This document shows positions 43,740 to 54,930 of a stretch of 64,000 nt of DNA, piece by piece. The first letter of the stretch is position 1; each line of letters opens with the position of its first letter. The stretch is taken from contig JASPKZ010007555.1 in NCBI GenBank assembly GCA_030220185.1, positions 245,001 through 309,000 on the forward strand, read 5' to 3'. The notes beneath the pieces are model-generated. The model saw only the letters and a program-made list of their open reading frames with translations. It did not search any database and was not told where the DNA came from. Position numbers and translations under genes: made by a program. Source of the stretch: Diploptera punctata. Taxonomy: Eukaryota > Arthropoda > Insecta > Blattodea > Blaberidae.

Positions 43740-44229
43740 AGTCTATCTGACCCCCTTTATGGACTCAAAAACTACTTGCCCGATTTGAATTTTTTTCTTC
43801 ATCATTTAGACAATTTTTCTGGGGCACTTAACGTATATAACATATTACAGTATGTACTTTAGGACCACGCATCGGTGCACTAAAACTGTCGCTTTTTGGA
43901 CATAAACCATAACAAATACACCAAAATTGAATCTCTCGAAAAATTATACAAAAAAAAGTCTGCGACAGCATACCGCATGTCTATCTTTTACGGATAACTC
44001 ACAATAACCATTTATGTCTTCAGCTCATTGAGGATCGGGATATGTAAATTCCCGGGCAACGCCAGATTCTCTATCATAAGAGGCAACTGGGACTTCGCTC
44101 GCATTGTTATAGTCCGTAAACGTTCTAGCGGCCCCAATTTTTGTTTAATCGAAATCAAACTTAACATATAGCAATTAATTAAAAACGTCGGGATAAGTAG
44201 ATTTCCGGACAACACCGGGTGATAAGCTA

Positions 44230-44230
<1 letters not shown>
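43740..44230 (+). mobile_element. Helitron-like copy
   Basis: It shares with 40135-41125 'atggactcaaaaact', 'aacgtatataacatatta', 'aaccataacaaatac', 'ttacggataactcacaata' and 'attcccgggcaacgcc'. It ends near 'agctaat', directly before an AC microsatellite. Unlike the 40-kb copy it retains 'ctttaggaccacgcat' at the site where the mariner-like element sits there. Confidence 0.6.

Positions 44231-44262
<32 letters not shown>
44231..44262. repeat. (AC)n microsatellite
   Basis: About 16 AC units at the 3' end of the Helitron-like copy. Confidence 0.95.
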
Positions 44263-44264
<2 letters not shown>

Positions 44265-44384
44265 GTACACATATTATGATAACTTCCATTTTGTGATATT
44301 TCCTTATGACACTGTCAAGAGACAACATTATCTACTGTATTTAAAAAAAAAATCAACAAATTTCATATAGTAAGACAAATAATG

Positions 44385-44600
44385 TCGCTGCGGTGGTCTA
44401 GTGGTTATCTTCCTTCACTCTAATCCCGAAGGTCGTGTGTTCAAACCCGTCATGGTGTATTTGTAGGATGGAAAAATTCAATAAACCAGTCACTGGGTAA
44501 GCCATTGGTCCCGAAACTGAAGATTTTCGGTCTCATAAAAGAACCTCAAACCTAAAAGAATATGCCTCTCAGCAAAATTGAATCTACTTTCTCATCCGAG
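44385..44600 (+). repeat. tRNA-derived SINE
   Basis: The head 'gcggtggtctagtggttatc' is a strong A box and 'gtgttcaaaccc' the B box. The body has 'tcccgaaactgaagattttc' and ends in an AT-rich tail. It is related in its head to 57150-57300. Confidence 0.7.
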
Positions 44601-44669
44601 TAATATCTTACTTGCCTACTAGATGTCTGATTGAGGCGACATCACTCTTGAAATATGTAAGGAAATAAA

Positions 44670-44863
44670 AAATATGTAGTCAATGTACACATTTCAGCAA
44701 TTACAAATTAAGAGAGTCAACATGTTTCAACGGCGAAGCTGTCATTTTCAAGACTGCATATTGACTAAAGACAAACAGTCTTGCATATGAGAGCTTCGCT
44801 GTTGAAACATGTCGACAGTTTTAATTTTTAATTGGTGAAATGGGTACATTGACTACGTGTTTT
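44670..44863. mobile_element. Palindromic MITE
   Basis: The arms at about 44670-44755 and 44775-44863 are imperfect reverse complements sharing 'tagtcaatgtac', 'catgtttcaac' and 'gcgaagct'. The interior is only about 20 bp. No coding capacity. Confidence 0.75.
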
Positions 44864-44869
44864 ATGATT

Positions 44870-45920
44870 TTATATCTAAGAAGATCATTAGTTATTAAAT
44901 GTAAGGAAATGATAAACCCCAAATAATCGGATACGGTTAGACTCAAAGGTTCGTGAAGCCAAAGATTAATACAAAAATATTTATGTTTTTAAAAAAACAG
45001 ATTTATTACAAAGTTTATTATTTTACTTTTATTATAGACGCTACAACATATTGGGTCATATCACATCTAGACCGGTGATTATATACTTGTGTGTTTCTAC
45101 TGGTATGTTTGTAATGTATTTCTGTACTTCGCTTAATTTAATTATTTTTGTGATGTTATGAAATGTTATGGTAATGAAATTTCAATTCAGGATTTGCTTT
45201 AAGGGCTGAGGAAATTCAGGGCAGTACCCCAGTCAAGTTGGTCAATTCCGGATTTTCATCTCTTCGAGTCTTGAACGCTACTTCTGAGCCAGCTAAGTTC
45301 TTAGGACATACCCTTTATTATGTTTGCTAAGATATCTCAAGATAATGGTTTGCCTTTAAAGAAAGCAAGCTTAGATCGAAATCCGAAGTTTGAAGCACGT
45401 ACGACATGATTGTGATACCGTGAAGTTGCCACTTGGTCACGATTTTATAAAGGAAATTTGTGAGGTCATCGGGGAAATTCACTTATCGAGTTTACACTTA
45501 TTTACATTCTGTATTGTTACAGTACTTTCATCAACTAACTATTCTAGGCTAAGTCTACTCATATTATCAGGACTTAATAAATGACCCGTATCTTTTGTAA
45601 TCTCATAGCTTTGTCAACATTAACAAAATAATACACATGATATATAAAATCCGTCTTATTTATATGTCCTGGATAAAAACAATATTCTAGAAACACCAGA
45701 CTACCTTAGAACAGTAGTTGCGTTGTTCCGCCTAGCATCGGGACTCGACTTGCTGGCAAAACACCTTTTTCGTCTTTGGGATAATGCAATCATCATCTGT
45801 GTACTACATAACAACTAGATATGGAGCGACATCACCTTACAACATGCGCTGGCCTGCAGTCACGCACAGAAGTAGAACACTACTGAGAGGCTAGGAAGAT
45901 GTTAAATGCCATAGCCGGCT
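44870..45920. other. Unassigned stretch
   Basis: No exon or TE protein was recognised. The 64-codon ORF at 45390-45584 has no recognisable similarity. Confidence 0.45.
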
Positions 45921-46444
45921 AAGTAGGGGGTAATCGGCCCCCACGCGCATTCGTTCCAAATTTTGGTCAAAAGTTGCGTCTGATGGGTTACAAACTCACC
46001 CCAAATTTCTACCTGGTAGCTGCACTAGGAACAAAGATAAAAATACAACTAGTATTTTTTGTTAAGATTTTTTTTCTCAGGATCTACTGGATCGATTTTT
46101 ATGAAAATAATATATGTTGTAAATATATTCAAGGCGATTCACATAAAACATCAAGAACTCAGTCGCACGAAAGTAACTACCCGAAAAAAATTAGTTTTCG
46201 TGATTTTTTTCGGTCACTCGCTCACGAGATACAATTAAGAGTTTTTTCTATTACACAATCGGACCTCTTTCTACAACATATAATTTTTCCAAGTCGATCG
46301 AAGAGGTGGAGCATAGTTTAAAAAATTAAAATACAATTTTTTACACATTTTATTAAGATTTCTTGCAATATAATTATACTTTCGATCAATTTTTGGTGCT
46401 GTGTTATTTACGTTACTGGCCGATGAAGATTTTCACTGCCTCCC

Positions 46445-46636
46445 TTAATCATCATTGCTATCATCATTGATGACAGTTGTATTCTTCTTTGCGAACAATT
46501 TACTCAGAATCGCAGCTGGTCGTAAAATCTTGGAAAAATGTCTTCCATGTGCCAGGTAATATATGATTGTAGCTACATAAGAACAGCAACCGACAGTCCT
46601 CCTCCCATAGGCGCATTCACAATAATGTTGGTACAT
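46445..46636 (-). pseudogene. Second, inverted copy of the SWIM-like segment
   Basis: The minus-strand frame reads YQHYCECAYGRRTVGCCSYV, then ATIIYYLAHGR, and ends in an Asp-rich stretch. It is a diverged duplicate of 47150-47376; the His of the CxH pair has become Tyr (CCSY). Confidence 0.75.
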
Positions 46637-46679
46637 ATCTGTTCATGGAATAATCAAACGGAAATATCAACTCCTTGAC

Positions 46680-47376
46680 AAAAAAAAAAGGATAATAAAA
46701 TGCTTCCAAAAGTGGGTAGTTACTTTAGAATCGCATCATTTCTGCATAATAAGTTTTGAAAGCGTTTCACATCCGATGCAGAATGTGCAGATGAAGTCTT
46801 AGAGAGAATGAAAATTCAGAAGTGTCGAAAATACGTTAGCGATTGAGGTCGAAGAGAAAGGATGGCTTCGTAAGAAAATGCCTTTTCCATGTATTTCATC
46901 GGAGGATCTACTAGATTTTCCGCAAATGATGTGAGAGAGCTAAAATTCTGTTCAGCGGGTCATACCAGTTTTCACAAGCCATATCATATCTTGCAGAAAT
47001 GATTGACGAAGCTGGGAACGTAAATACACAATTCGTCAAAGATAAATCAAACGTTTTGAAGCTTCAAGTTCAGTCTCGCCACATATCCGGGAAGGTTTAT
47101 CACAGCTTAGTTGAATATACCCCTCACAGTATTGGCACAAAAGGAATCAAAATACATTACTGTGAGTGCGCCAACGGGAGGAGGACTGCCGTTTGCTGTT
47201 CTCATGTAGCTGCAATCATATATTTACTGACACATGGTAGATATTTGTCCAATATTTTAGGACCAGCTGCGATTCTGAGTAAATTGTTCGCAAAGAAGAA
47301 TACAACTGCCATCATCAATGATGATAGCGATGATGATAAGGGAGGCAGTGAAAGTCTTCATCGGCCAGTAACATAA
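46680..47376 (+). pseudogene. Transposase C-terminal half with SWIM-like zinc finger
   Basis: Plus-strand pieces from 46700 (LPKVGSYFRIASFLHNKF, then ERMKIQKC) lead into an open frame from 46999: FVKDKSNVLKLQVQSRHISG, YHSLVEYTPHS, and KIHYCECANGRRTAVCCSHV followed by AAIIYLLTHGR. CEC...CCSH fits the SWIM zinc-finger pattern CxCx(n)CxH. The end is acidic. The fold before it is too short to assign a DDE superfamily. Stops occur upstream of 46999. Confidence 0.65.
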
Positions 47377-48501
47377 ATGACACAGCACCAAAAATTGATC
47401 GGAAGTACAATTATATTGCAAGAAATCTGAATAAAATGTAGATAAAATGTGCAAAAAATTGTATTTTAATTTTTTAAACTATGCTCCACCTCTTCGATCG
47501 ACTTGGAAAAATTATATGTTGTAGAAAGAGGTCCGATTGTCTAATAGAAAAAAAAACTCGTAATTGTATCTCTGAGCGAGTGACTGAAAAAAATCACGAA
47601 AACTATTTTTTTTTCGGGTAGTTACGTTCGTGCGATTGAGATCTTGATGTTTTATGTGAATCGCCTTGAATATATTTACAACATATATTATTTTCATAAA
47701 AATCGGTCCAGTAGATCCTGAGAAAAAAAATCTTAACAAAAAATACTAGTTGTATTTTTATCTTTGTTCCTAGTGCAGCTAGAAGGTTGAAATTTGGGGT
47801 GAATTTGTAACCCATCAGACGCAACTTTTGGCCAAAGTTTGAAACAAATGTGCGTGGAGGCCGCTCACCCCCCCCCACTAATGGCCTTTTCACCATACTT
47901 TATATTATATCAACTGTTTATTTACTGCTTGTTATTATGTTATTTTCTTTGTAGGTTGATGGTCTTATGGTCACAATACCAGCCATTTAGATAAATAATG
48001 AACAGACTCGTATGATTAAAAATTATATGTTGTGTTCTCGAATCACTGTCAATTATAAACACACTTTATCAACACGATGGAGTTGTAATGTTTAATGAAG
48101 GGTTTATTGTATAATTTAGGTATTATAAATTACCACCTCTCTTCCTAGCCCCAGGTTGAAAATTTTGAATTAAAATTTCCAACATTGCTGGGCTCCGTCA
48201 ATCAAAAAGCAGACATCAACTAACTCGGCGAATTTCCCGACATTTGACTTAACTTTGAGGAAAATGCTCAGTTAAGAAATTTATAGTAAGCGGAAATAAA
48301 ATCCTGGCCCTCTGGGTATTACCTATTCACCATAGCAGTGGCCTCCTATTTTAGGGTAATTAGGCCTACTATTTTTTGTGAAATATCAGACTCTGAAGAA
48401 ACATCTGAACCTATGTGAATGGTATACAACTTTAACTACCGTATATTGCGTTGTGAGTATAAATTTCTTAATAAGATCGTTTTATTATGGAAAAGATAAG
48501 A

Positions 48502-48945
48502 GTCCACCGGTGTGGTCTCGGGGTAATGTCATTGCCTCGTAAGCAACAGACTCGAGTTCGATCCCGGTCGAGACAGATTTTTTGATCTTTTTCCTCACCT
48601 GTAAGACGAATGTCGGGAAACTTCAAGGCCCAAATGGTCCTCAAAACCATCTAGCCATCACAATAATCCATGTTATTCGCCTTATATAGCATGAGTGAAT
48701 GGCGTTTTTTGTCCCAAATGTTTATGTTGTCTCGGAAGTGACCCTGGCATTGAGCTGATCGCTTATCCAGGGAGGCCCTCCATATCCTTGTGTGGCAAAA
48801 AAAAGTATGTTCATGATACAGAATTGAAAATCCACTCCCGACAGGTTGTAAGGCTCGGGTGGGGTGCAACACACAGGAATACCTATAAAGTTAAAGGTTT
48901 AACTAAGGTAAGGGGGGGGGGAGAGAAGAGAAGGGGGAAAAAAAA
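48502..48945 (+). repeat. tRNA-derived SINE (family C)
   Basis: The head (48502-48572) has 'ggtgtggtctcggggtaatg' and B box 'gagttcgatccc'. The body contains 'cctgtaagacgaatgtcggg', 'ggcccaaatggtcc', 'gcattgagctgatcgc' and ends 'cctataaagttaaagg'. It is shared with 57735-58065. Confidence 0.85.
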
Positions 48946-49036
48946 ACAATAATTATACATCAAGAATGCACTCATGTCACATCATCTGTAAGTTTTAACT
49001 TTAGCTGCCATTTTCTTAAAACATTTTTATACTTTA

Positions 49037-49037
<1 letters not shown>

Positions 49038-49127
<90 letters not shown>
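49038..49127. repeat. (TA)n(GA)n compound microsatellite
   Basis: About 24 TA units are followed by about 18 GA units. Confidence 0.95.
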
Positions 49128-49130
<3 letters not shown>

Positions 49131-49539
49131 TGACGTTTGGTTTCCGGAAGACGGCGGCAGCTGCCATGATACCGGATCATCTTTCATTATCTTAAGAAGA
49201 GACTCAAGTTGAGTTCTAACCACAAGTAAAAAGGAAGTAGATTCTTTTTAAGCTACTTACATTAATATAATAATATAATTATAATCACAATAAACCACAT
49301 AACAAAAAATAAAAAAAATCTTTAAATTGTTATATTGTCACCATTGATTTATTTTCCCTAAACATATGAAACTATTGTACAAGCTTATACATTATACATA
49401 TTTTCTTATAAACATGGCCAGATTTATTCTGGTCTTTATTCTCGTTCTTTAGGCTATACCCGTGATTACCTATTATTATTTTTGATGATAAATGTGTGTG
49501 TGTGTGTATATATATATATATTACATGATAATAAAATAC

Positions 49540-49610
49540 GTGCCTGGACGGGATTTGAACCCGGACCTCTCGATTTGTACTCGAGGATGCTATCCATTAC
49601 ACCACCAGAC
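49540..49610 (-). repeat. Well-preserved tRNA-like sequence
   Basis: On the minus strand the acceptor stem pairs at six of seven positions (gtctgg with ccaggc), a 5-bp anticodon stem ctcga/tcgag closes a seven-base loop, and the T arm has loop ttcaaat. The loop reads ACA at the anticodon position. D-arm pairing is weak. It could be a tRNA pseudogene or a young SINE head. No clear Pol III terminator follows within a few bases. Confidence 0.45.
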
Positions 49611-49744
49611 AAATCCAATATATATTCTCCATTATTACAAGATGTAGCGAGAACTCGGTCTTCACTGCCGCCTGGTAGCCACTATAACAAGTAAGCAAAT
49701 TAAAGAAAATATTTTTACTTTATAGCAGTGACGCTTTATCGATG

Positions 49745-49745
<1 letters not shown>

Positions 49746-49770
<25 letters not shown>
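49746..49770. repeat. (TA)n microsatellite
   Basis: A TA run at the 3' end of the antisense SINE that follows. Confidence 0.9.
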
Positions 49771-49774
<4 letters not shown>

Positions 49775-49775
<1 letters not shown>

Positions 49776-50090
49776 CACTCAACTCGTATCCAACTCAGGG
49801 TCGGGCCGAGGGAGGAGATGAGATGAAGCCTCTATATTTATAGAGGTCTGTGATCTATAAGGGTGCCGGTCGATCACTCCTGATGAACGGAATTAAATGA
49901 AAATTAATGGATGAGATGAGTATGGAGAAATGTTGGAATGAAGTTAGTGGCAGGGAAAAAGGGAGAAACCCCGAGAAAAACCTGTCCAAGCGCCGTTTCT
50001 TCCACGAAACCCACATGGAGAGACCGAGACTATCTCGGAACCCCAGCGGTAAGAGGCGAGCGTCTTACCGCTTGCGCCACGGAGTCGTCA
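49775..50090 (-). repeat. tRNA-derived SINE (family D)
   Basis: The minus-strand head (50090-50020) has 'cgtggcgcaagcggtaagac' and a decayed B box 'gggttccgaga'. The body contains 'tccatgtgggtttcgtgg', 'ttctcggggtttctcc' and 'gaccggcacccttatagatc', and ends by the TA run at 49746-49770. No second copy was seen in the window. Confidence 0.75.
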
Positions 50091-50394
50091 CTTTAGTTAT
50101 ACTTTTCTAAATGTCTATTACAGCATATCTGAAAGAAATTTTGCACAGCTTTAAATTAATACACTACCAATTTAACACTACAATTTATATTCTAGTATCT
50201 CGAATTGTCATATGAATCGCTTATAGGCTTAACAAGTATAATTTGTAGCAAAGAAATTAACGTAGACTAATACAATTTGTATAGTTCATCATTAATCATT
50301 AAATTAACTTTTAAGTGATATCATTGAACAACTGATAAATTAATGTACGTTATTAGAATTCCTAAGTTTCGAGAGTGTAAATAATACTTACTTA

Positions 50395-51539
50395 CTCACT
50401 GGCACTATCGAACCCGTAAGTTCATGGCCGCGCGGACATAAGCTCTCCATACATCCCTATCCTGAGCTAATGCTTTCCAATCATTCCCTATATAATCTAC
50501 TTCCCTCAAATCATATTTAATGTTATTCTCCCACCTCAATTTCTTGCGTCTACCAAAGGGGCGTTTTCCCTCTGGTTTCCTACAAGAAGCTTCAAGGACA
50601 GTCTTTCATTCCCCATACGTGAAACATTGTCCTTGCCCATCGCCCAAGTCTACGAGACTTCTTAACTGTTCTTATATCTGGATGCCTATAAAGGCCGCCG
50701 ATTTGTAGTTAATTGGTATGTAGTCTTCTCCATTCACCTGTCTGTTCATCTCTCTTTGGTCCAAAAATTTTCCTAAGTACTTTATTCTCAAATACTTGTA
50801 ATCTCCTTTCCTCCCTTAAAGTAAGAGTCCATGTTTCGCACCCATATAATATAACTGGTAGAATAATAGTTTTATATATTTTCAGTTTAACGTTTTTTGA
50901 AAGGAGTTGGGACATCAAGAGTCTCTTCAATGCATAATAGTACGCATTTCCAGAATTGAGCCTATGTTTAATTTCTTTGTGCATCTCATTCCTATTTGTG
51001 ATTATTGTTCCAAGGTATCTGAATTCAGCCACTCTCTCAAAACTTCCCTCATTTGTCATTAACTGTCCATTTCCATTATATAATTAATTTCTACGTGTGA
51101 CCATATATTTAGTTTTATTGATATTTACTTGCAGTCCTAATTTCTTAGTGTTACTCAATAGTGTGTGCGTGTTGTCCTTTAGTATCTCCTCGCTATCGGC
51201 CAGTAATACTACATCAGCATAAACTAACAGCTTATTAATACCATTGAATTGTGAGCCTTCCTCATTCTCTAAAGATTTAATGGCATACTCTAGTACAAAA
51301 TTAAATAGTAGAGGAGATAGTGCATCTCCTTGCTTCAACCCATTCTTGATTTCGAAAGTGTTCGAAAACCGTTTGCCTACACACACCCTACTCTTTGTGC
51401 CATTTACACACATTCGTATAAGTCTAACTAACTTTTTAGGAATTCCGAACTCCAGCAGGATACTATATAACTTTTCCCTCTTAATTTAATCGTATGCTTT
51501 TTTGAAGTCTACGTATAGTTGATGTACAGTACCATTATG
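50395..51539 (-). pseudogene. RTE-like LINE, 5'-truncated
   Basis: Homologous to 35810-37259, but ending in the RT palm at 51539. The minus strand reads KRFSNTFEIKNGLKQGDALS, LLVYADVVLLADSEE (one Asp codon of YADD lost), NTKKLGLQVNINKTKYMVTR, MTNEGSFERVAEFRYLGTII and PVILYGCETWTLTLREERR, followed by a broken tail. A 'tacttact' 3' tail lies at 50388-50396. Confidence 0.88.
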
Positions 51540-51544
51540 ATGTA

Positions 51545-52025
51545 GCCATGATAATGCCTGAAATGAAGGCGACACATGGTCATAACGACGGAGATTGAAT
51601 ACAAATCGAATGCACGCATTATGAGCACGCTGTACTCTGTCATATCAGTTGTCAGATTAGTCAGTAATATGTTGCAGTAATCGAAGTGTCACATTACATG
51701 AGTCTGTGTAATTATTTGTTTTAATTTTGTGGGAAGGAATTTTTTATACCTAATTAGGCAATGAAGAATTGAGAATACTTTCTTGCACTTCACTTGGATT
51801 TTCCACTCTAGGTGTAGGTCCATGTAGATACTCAGATTTTTTACTACTCTGCTGTAGGGGATGTTTTTGTCATTTAGGAGAATGGTAGGGCTATTTTCGT
51901 AATTTTTAATCCTTTGGATTCGTCGATATCCAATAATTGTGCACTGTGTCTTCCAGCATTAAGATTAAATCATGTTTCGTCGACCATTGGGAAACTGAGA
52001 CTAGGTCACTATTTACGTAGTTTGT
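51545..52025 (-). pseudogene. CR1/Jockey-type reverse transcriptase, thumb and C-terminal end
   Basis: Minus-strand pieces read VNSDLVSVSQWSTKHDLILN (about 52010), CTIIGYRRIQRIKNYENS, YMDLHLEWKIQVKCKKVFS, HFDYCN and RVQRAHNACIRFVFNLRRYD followed by HVSPSF (about 51610). This is the region after the YADD motif in CR1-like LINEs and joins, in sequence order, to 53468-54620. Confidence 0.75.
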
Positions 52026-53467
52026 CTAGTGAATGAGCGGACTCTCGATCACGAGTAAACTAATTACACAGTAGAGCTACAATACGTTCCCTTTCCTCCA
52101 ATGAAGGGCATTGTTTTATGCACAACAATCCAGCGAATGCTTAGCTCAGTGCCTTATGGCTTGTTTCGTATCAGGAGGTCACAGGTTCGATTCTCGATTA
52201 TTATTTTTTTAAAATTGTTACAATGTTTTCTATATTTTTTGTCGGTCCACTCTTAAAGAAAAAACGAACTATTTGGAATTATTATTATTATTATCCATAA
52301 TCTATTACATTTTATAAGGCTGGGTTTGACCTATATAAACTAAATATTTTAATTGAAGGGTGAAACTTTTTCCTTACTAATACGTAATAAGTTCCATGTC
52401 TGGACATGGAAAGTTTAAATCTTATCTAAAAAAAGGTTTCCTATTCCATGGATATATATCTGCTTCTGTGGTAATGATGAACAAACTTTTGATCACCTTA
52501 TTTTAGACTGCCCATCTCATGGATAAACCCATATATTCTAGATATTCATTTAACTGAATGTAATCAAGTATTACGTCATCCAATACTTGGTATTTTAAAA
52601 CGGAAATGTTGTTACACAGCATTTTAAACATTTGTAAATGCTATTTTCTCCACATTATAATTCGTCTTATTACTATTTATTTTGCAAGTTTTAATTGCAT
52701 TTGTTGTTATTTCGTTAATTTGTTATTTTTGTTTATTAATATTTTGTAAGCATATCTTTAATTTTCTTTTATATGTAACTACAGCCGTACATTTGTAAAA
52801 TACGGCTCCAGATCTTGGAGATTTAATAAATGATAATACGTAATAAATACATACATAAATATATGAAGCTATATTATATTTTATTACATACATTTATAGC
52901 ATTATTATTAAAACGTGGTACTGCACACACAATTTAATTTATACCGGTAGTTAAATGGTGTTATAGAGTTTACGAAGGCAAGAATATTACTTAAAATAGG
53001 TATAGTGGACATAGACGTGACTGGAATTAAATGCTATTTAATGTATTTTGCGGAAATACAAATAAATAACAAAATCATTTTCCATTGATTTGAACCCTGG
53101 CTCTCATACATAATTAATTTTTTCGTAATGGCTTTAACGGTCCACGCCACTCGAACATCGAATATTAGTCGTCTAATTCCTGGTTGCCTTGTTTACTTTT
53201 ACACTACGCACGAGAATTGAACTTTATTTGAAATGTAGCAATTCGACTAATTTGTATACGTCAAACGCTCGTAAATATCTAAAAGCATGTCTCCTTCTTC
53301 ACTGCTATTTAAACTATTTAGGGCGATTAAAACCAAACATCAAACACATTTAACATTGCGTTACCTCGTGAACCACTGCATTAGTTATTCAAGCATGCGC
53401 AGTGGATCATAACAGGGACTCTGTGTTTTGAAAGCTGTTTCTTTTTTTTTTTTTTTTTTTTTTTTTT
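52026..53467. mobile_element. Insertion of about 1.4 kb splitting the CR1-type RT
   Basis: It separates two consecutive parts of one RT. Inside are a tRNA-like head (52135-52200, B box 'aggttcgattctc'), a LINE 3' end with its own duplication (52391-52833), an antisense tRNA-like segment (53080-53155) and a 26-T run (53442-53467) exactly at the right junction. The boundaries are inferred from the RT break and may be off by a few tens of bases at the left. Confidence 0.55.
52391..52833 (+). mobile_element. RNase H-type LINE 3' end with 13-bp target duplication
   Basis: The flanks are the identical word TAATACGTAATAA (52378-52390 and 52834-52846). The plus strand encodes a C-terminal zinc motif, CFCGNDEQTFDHLILDCP, typical of the end of RNase H-bearing LINE ORF2, then non-coding sequence and an AATAAA near the end (52825-52830). 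It is 5' truncated, consistent with target-primed insertion. Confidence 0.85.
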
Positions 53468-54620
53468 GCTAAGTGTACATCGTCGGGATGGGAGTAATTG
53501 TACATTTGTGAATCGTCAGCATATAGGTGATGTCGACTAGTGGATATGTCGTTAATATAGATACAGAGCAGTAGCTGTCCTAATACTGAACCTTGTTGGA
53601 TGCCACCCTTCAGAGATAGCCAGGATGAGGAATGTTTTGCATTAGATACACATTGCTGGCGATCATGAAGGTAAGATCCAAGCCAGTTAACAGCGCTGTC
53701 CGAAAGATTCAGTGGCCTAATTTTGCTATTAGTATGCGAGTGTCAACAGTATCGAAAGCTTTACTGAAGTCCAAAAATGTTAATATTGTCACGTGGTCAT
53801 TGCCCTTTTCATCCCGCGCATCTTCGGTAACTTTAAGAAGAGCGGTTGCTGTACTAAAACCTGATTGGTTTGTATCGAGTATGTCGTCGTGTGTGTTAAG
53901 GTAATCACTATCAGTTAATTGTCGATGAACAATGGGCCCCAAGGACTTACATAGGTCTGGGAGGATGCTGATAGGTCTTAAGTCGTTTGGTGTTACAGAT
54001 AATTTAATTTTAGGGATTGGTCTGACTATAGTTTTTTTTTCTCCATAGTTCAGGCTAAGTTGAAATCATGATTGAGACATTGAATATATGAGTTATAGTT
54101 GGGAGTTTGGCATTGAGTATTTTCTTTTAAAAGTCGATAGTTATATTGTCTGTGCCTTGTGTCTTAGTTATAATGCGGCCCAATGAGAGTTTAACGTCGA
54201 TTGGCATTATATAGGAAAAAACGAATTTTTTCTCGGGAAGGAGTAGATGTGGATAGGAGTTGGTCTGTAGTTTGTTGTTTGGTCGTAGCGTTTATGTTAA
54301 GTGAAGCGTACGGTGTGAAATGTTGGTTTAGATCGTTCAGTGATTTGTTAATACTCTCTCCTTCGGTTGTCAGCTGCCGTACACCCATTGCTAGAATACG
54401 TTTCCACATATCACTTGCATTTGTGTTTGGATCAATGAGACTATGAGCATACCGCAACATTGCGTTTGTAATAATTTGATTAGTTCTGTTTCTTAATGTC
54501 TTGTATTGTCATTAGCGTTACTTTAGTCTCGTCTATGTTTTCGAAAAGCAGCATCTCTCTCAGCCATCAGTAGTCGAATTTCGTGGGGCGTCCAGGGAGA
54601 TTTACTATAGTTTCATAATT
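53468..54620 (-). pseudogene. CR1/Jockey-type LINE ORF2, linker and RT palm
   Basis: Going 5' to 3' on the minus strand: SPWTPHEIRLLMAERDAAFR (about 54590), the ANASDMWKRILAMGV linker, a DLNQHF motif (about 54330), then DTNQSGFSTATALLKVTEDA (about 53870), TFLDFSKAFDTV (motif A), GGIQQGSVLG (motif B, about 53600) and LYADDSQMYNYSHPDDVHLA (motif C, ends 53468). Frames shift several times. The rest of the RT continues at 52025 after an insertion. Confidence 0.85.
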
Positions 54621-54844
54621 TATGTATAATTAAATAATACAATTTTCACAGCTTTTAACTCTAATTCTACCACAATCCCTCAAGCAAATCATTCAAACGT
54701 TTATCTAGATAGTTATGAATAGCTGGTTATTGGAGAAAGGTAAAAGCATGCGAATCCAACAATTTGACATATAGGTTCCCTTATAATTAAGCAGTTCCTA
54801 ATTTTAATTTATTGTCATATTTATTTATTTGTAAAATCACAAGG

Positions 54845-54930
54845 TGGAATGTAAGATCTAAGGACAGAGACTATTGGAGGAAATCAGTGGAGGAGGCGAA
54901 GGTCCGCATAGGACTGTCGAAGAAGATTTA
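54845..54930 (+). pseudogene. RTE-like LINE C-terminal shard
   Basis: The plus-strand frame reads RSKDRDYWRKSVEEAKVRIG, similar to the last residues of several RTE-type ORF2 proteins. Confidence 0.5.

Larger units (their letters stand above)
45921..47882. mobile_element. Foldback transposon with duplicated SWIM-type transposase end
   Basis: The arms at about 45921-46640 and 47145-47882 are inverted copies of about 720-740 bp at high identity. Each holds the outer end (gcgtctgatgggttaca near the tip), a non-coding stretch and a C-terminal transposase segment. The central 500 bp contains more transposase sequence on the plus strand only. The arms are coding and not just terminal repeats, so this is an inverted duplication of one element's 3' end. 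The superfamily is not assigned. Confidence 0.8.

Noticed and set aside
49540..49610. Functional tRNA gene
   Set aside because: The D-arm pairing is poor, the loop reads ACA and no terminator follows closely. Kept only as a tRNA-like repeat.
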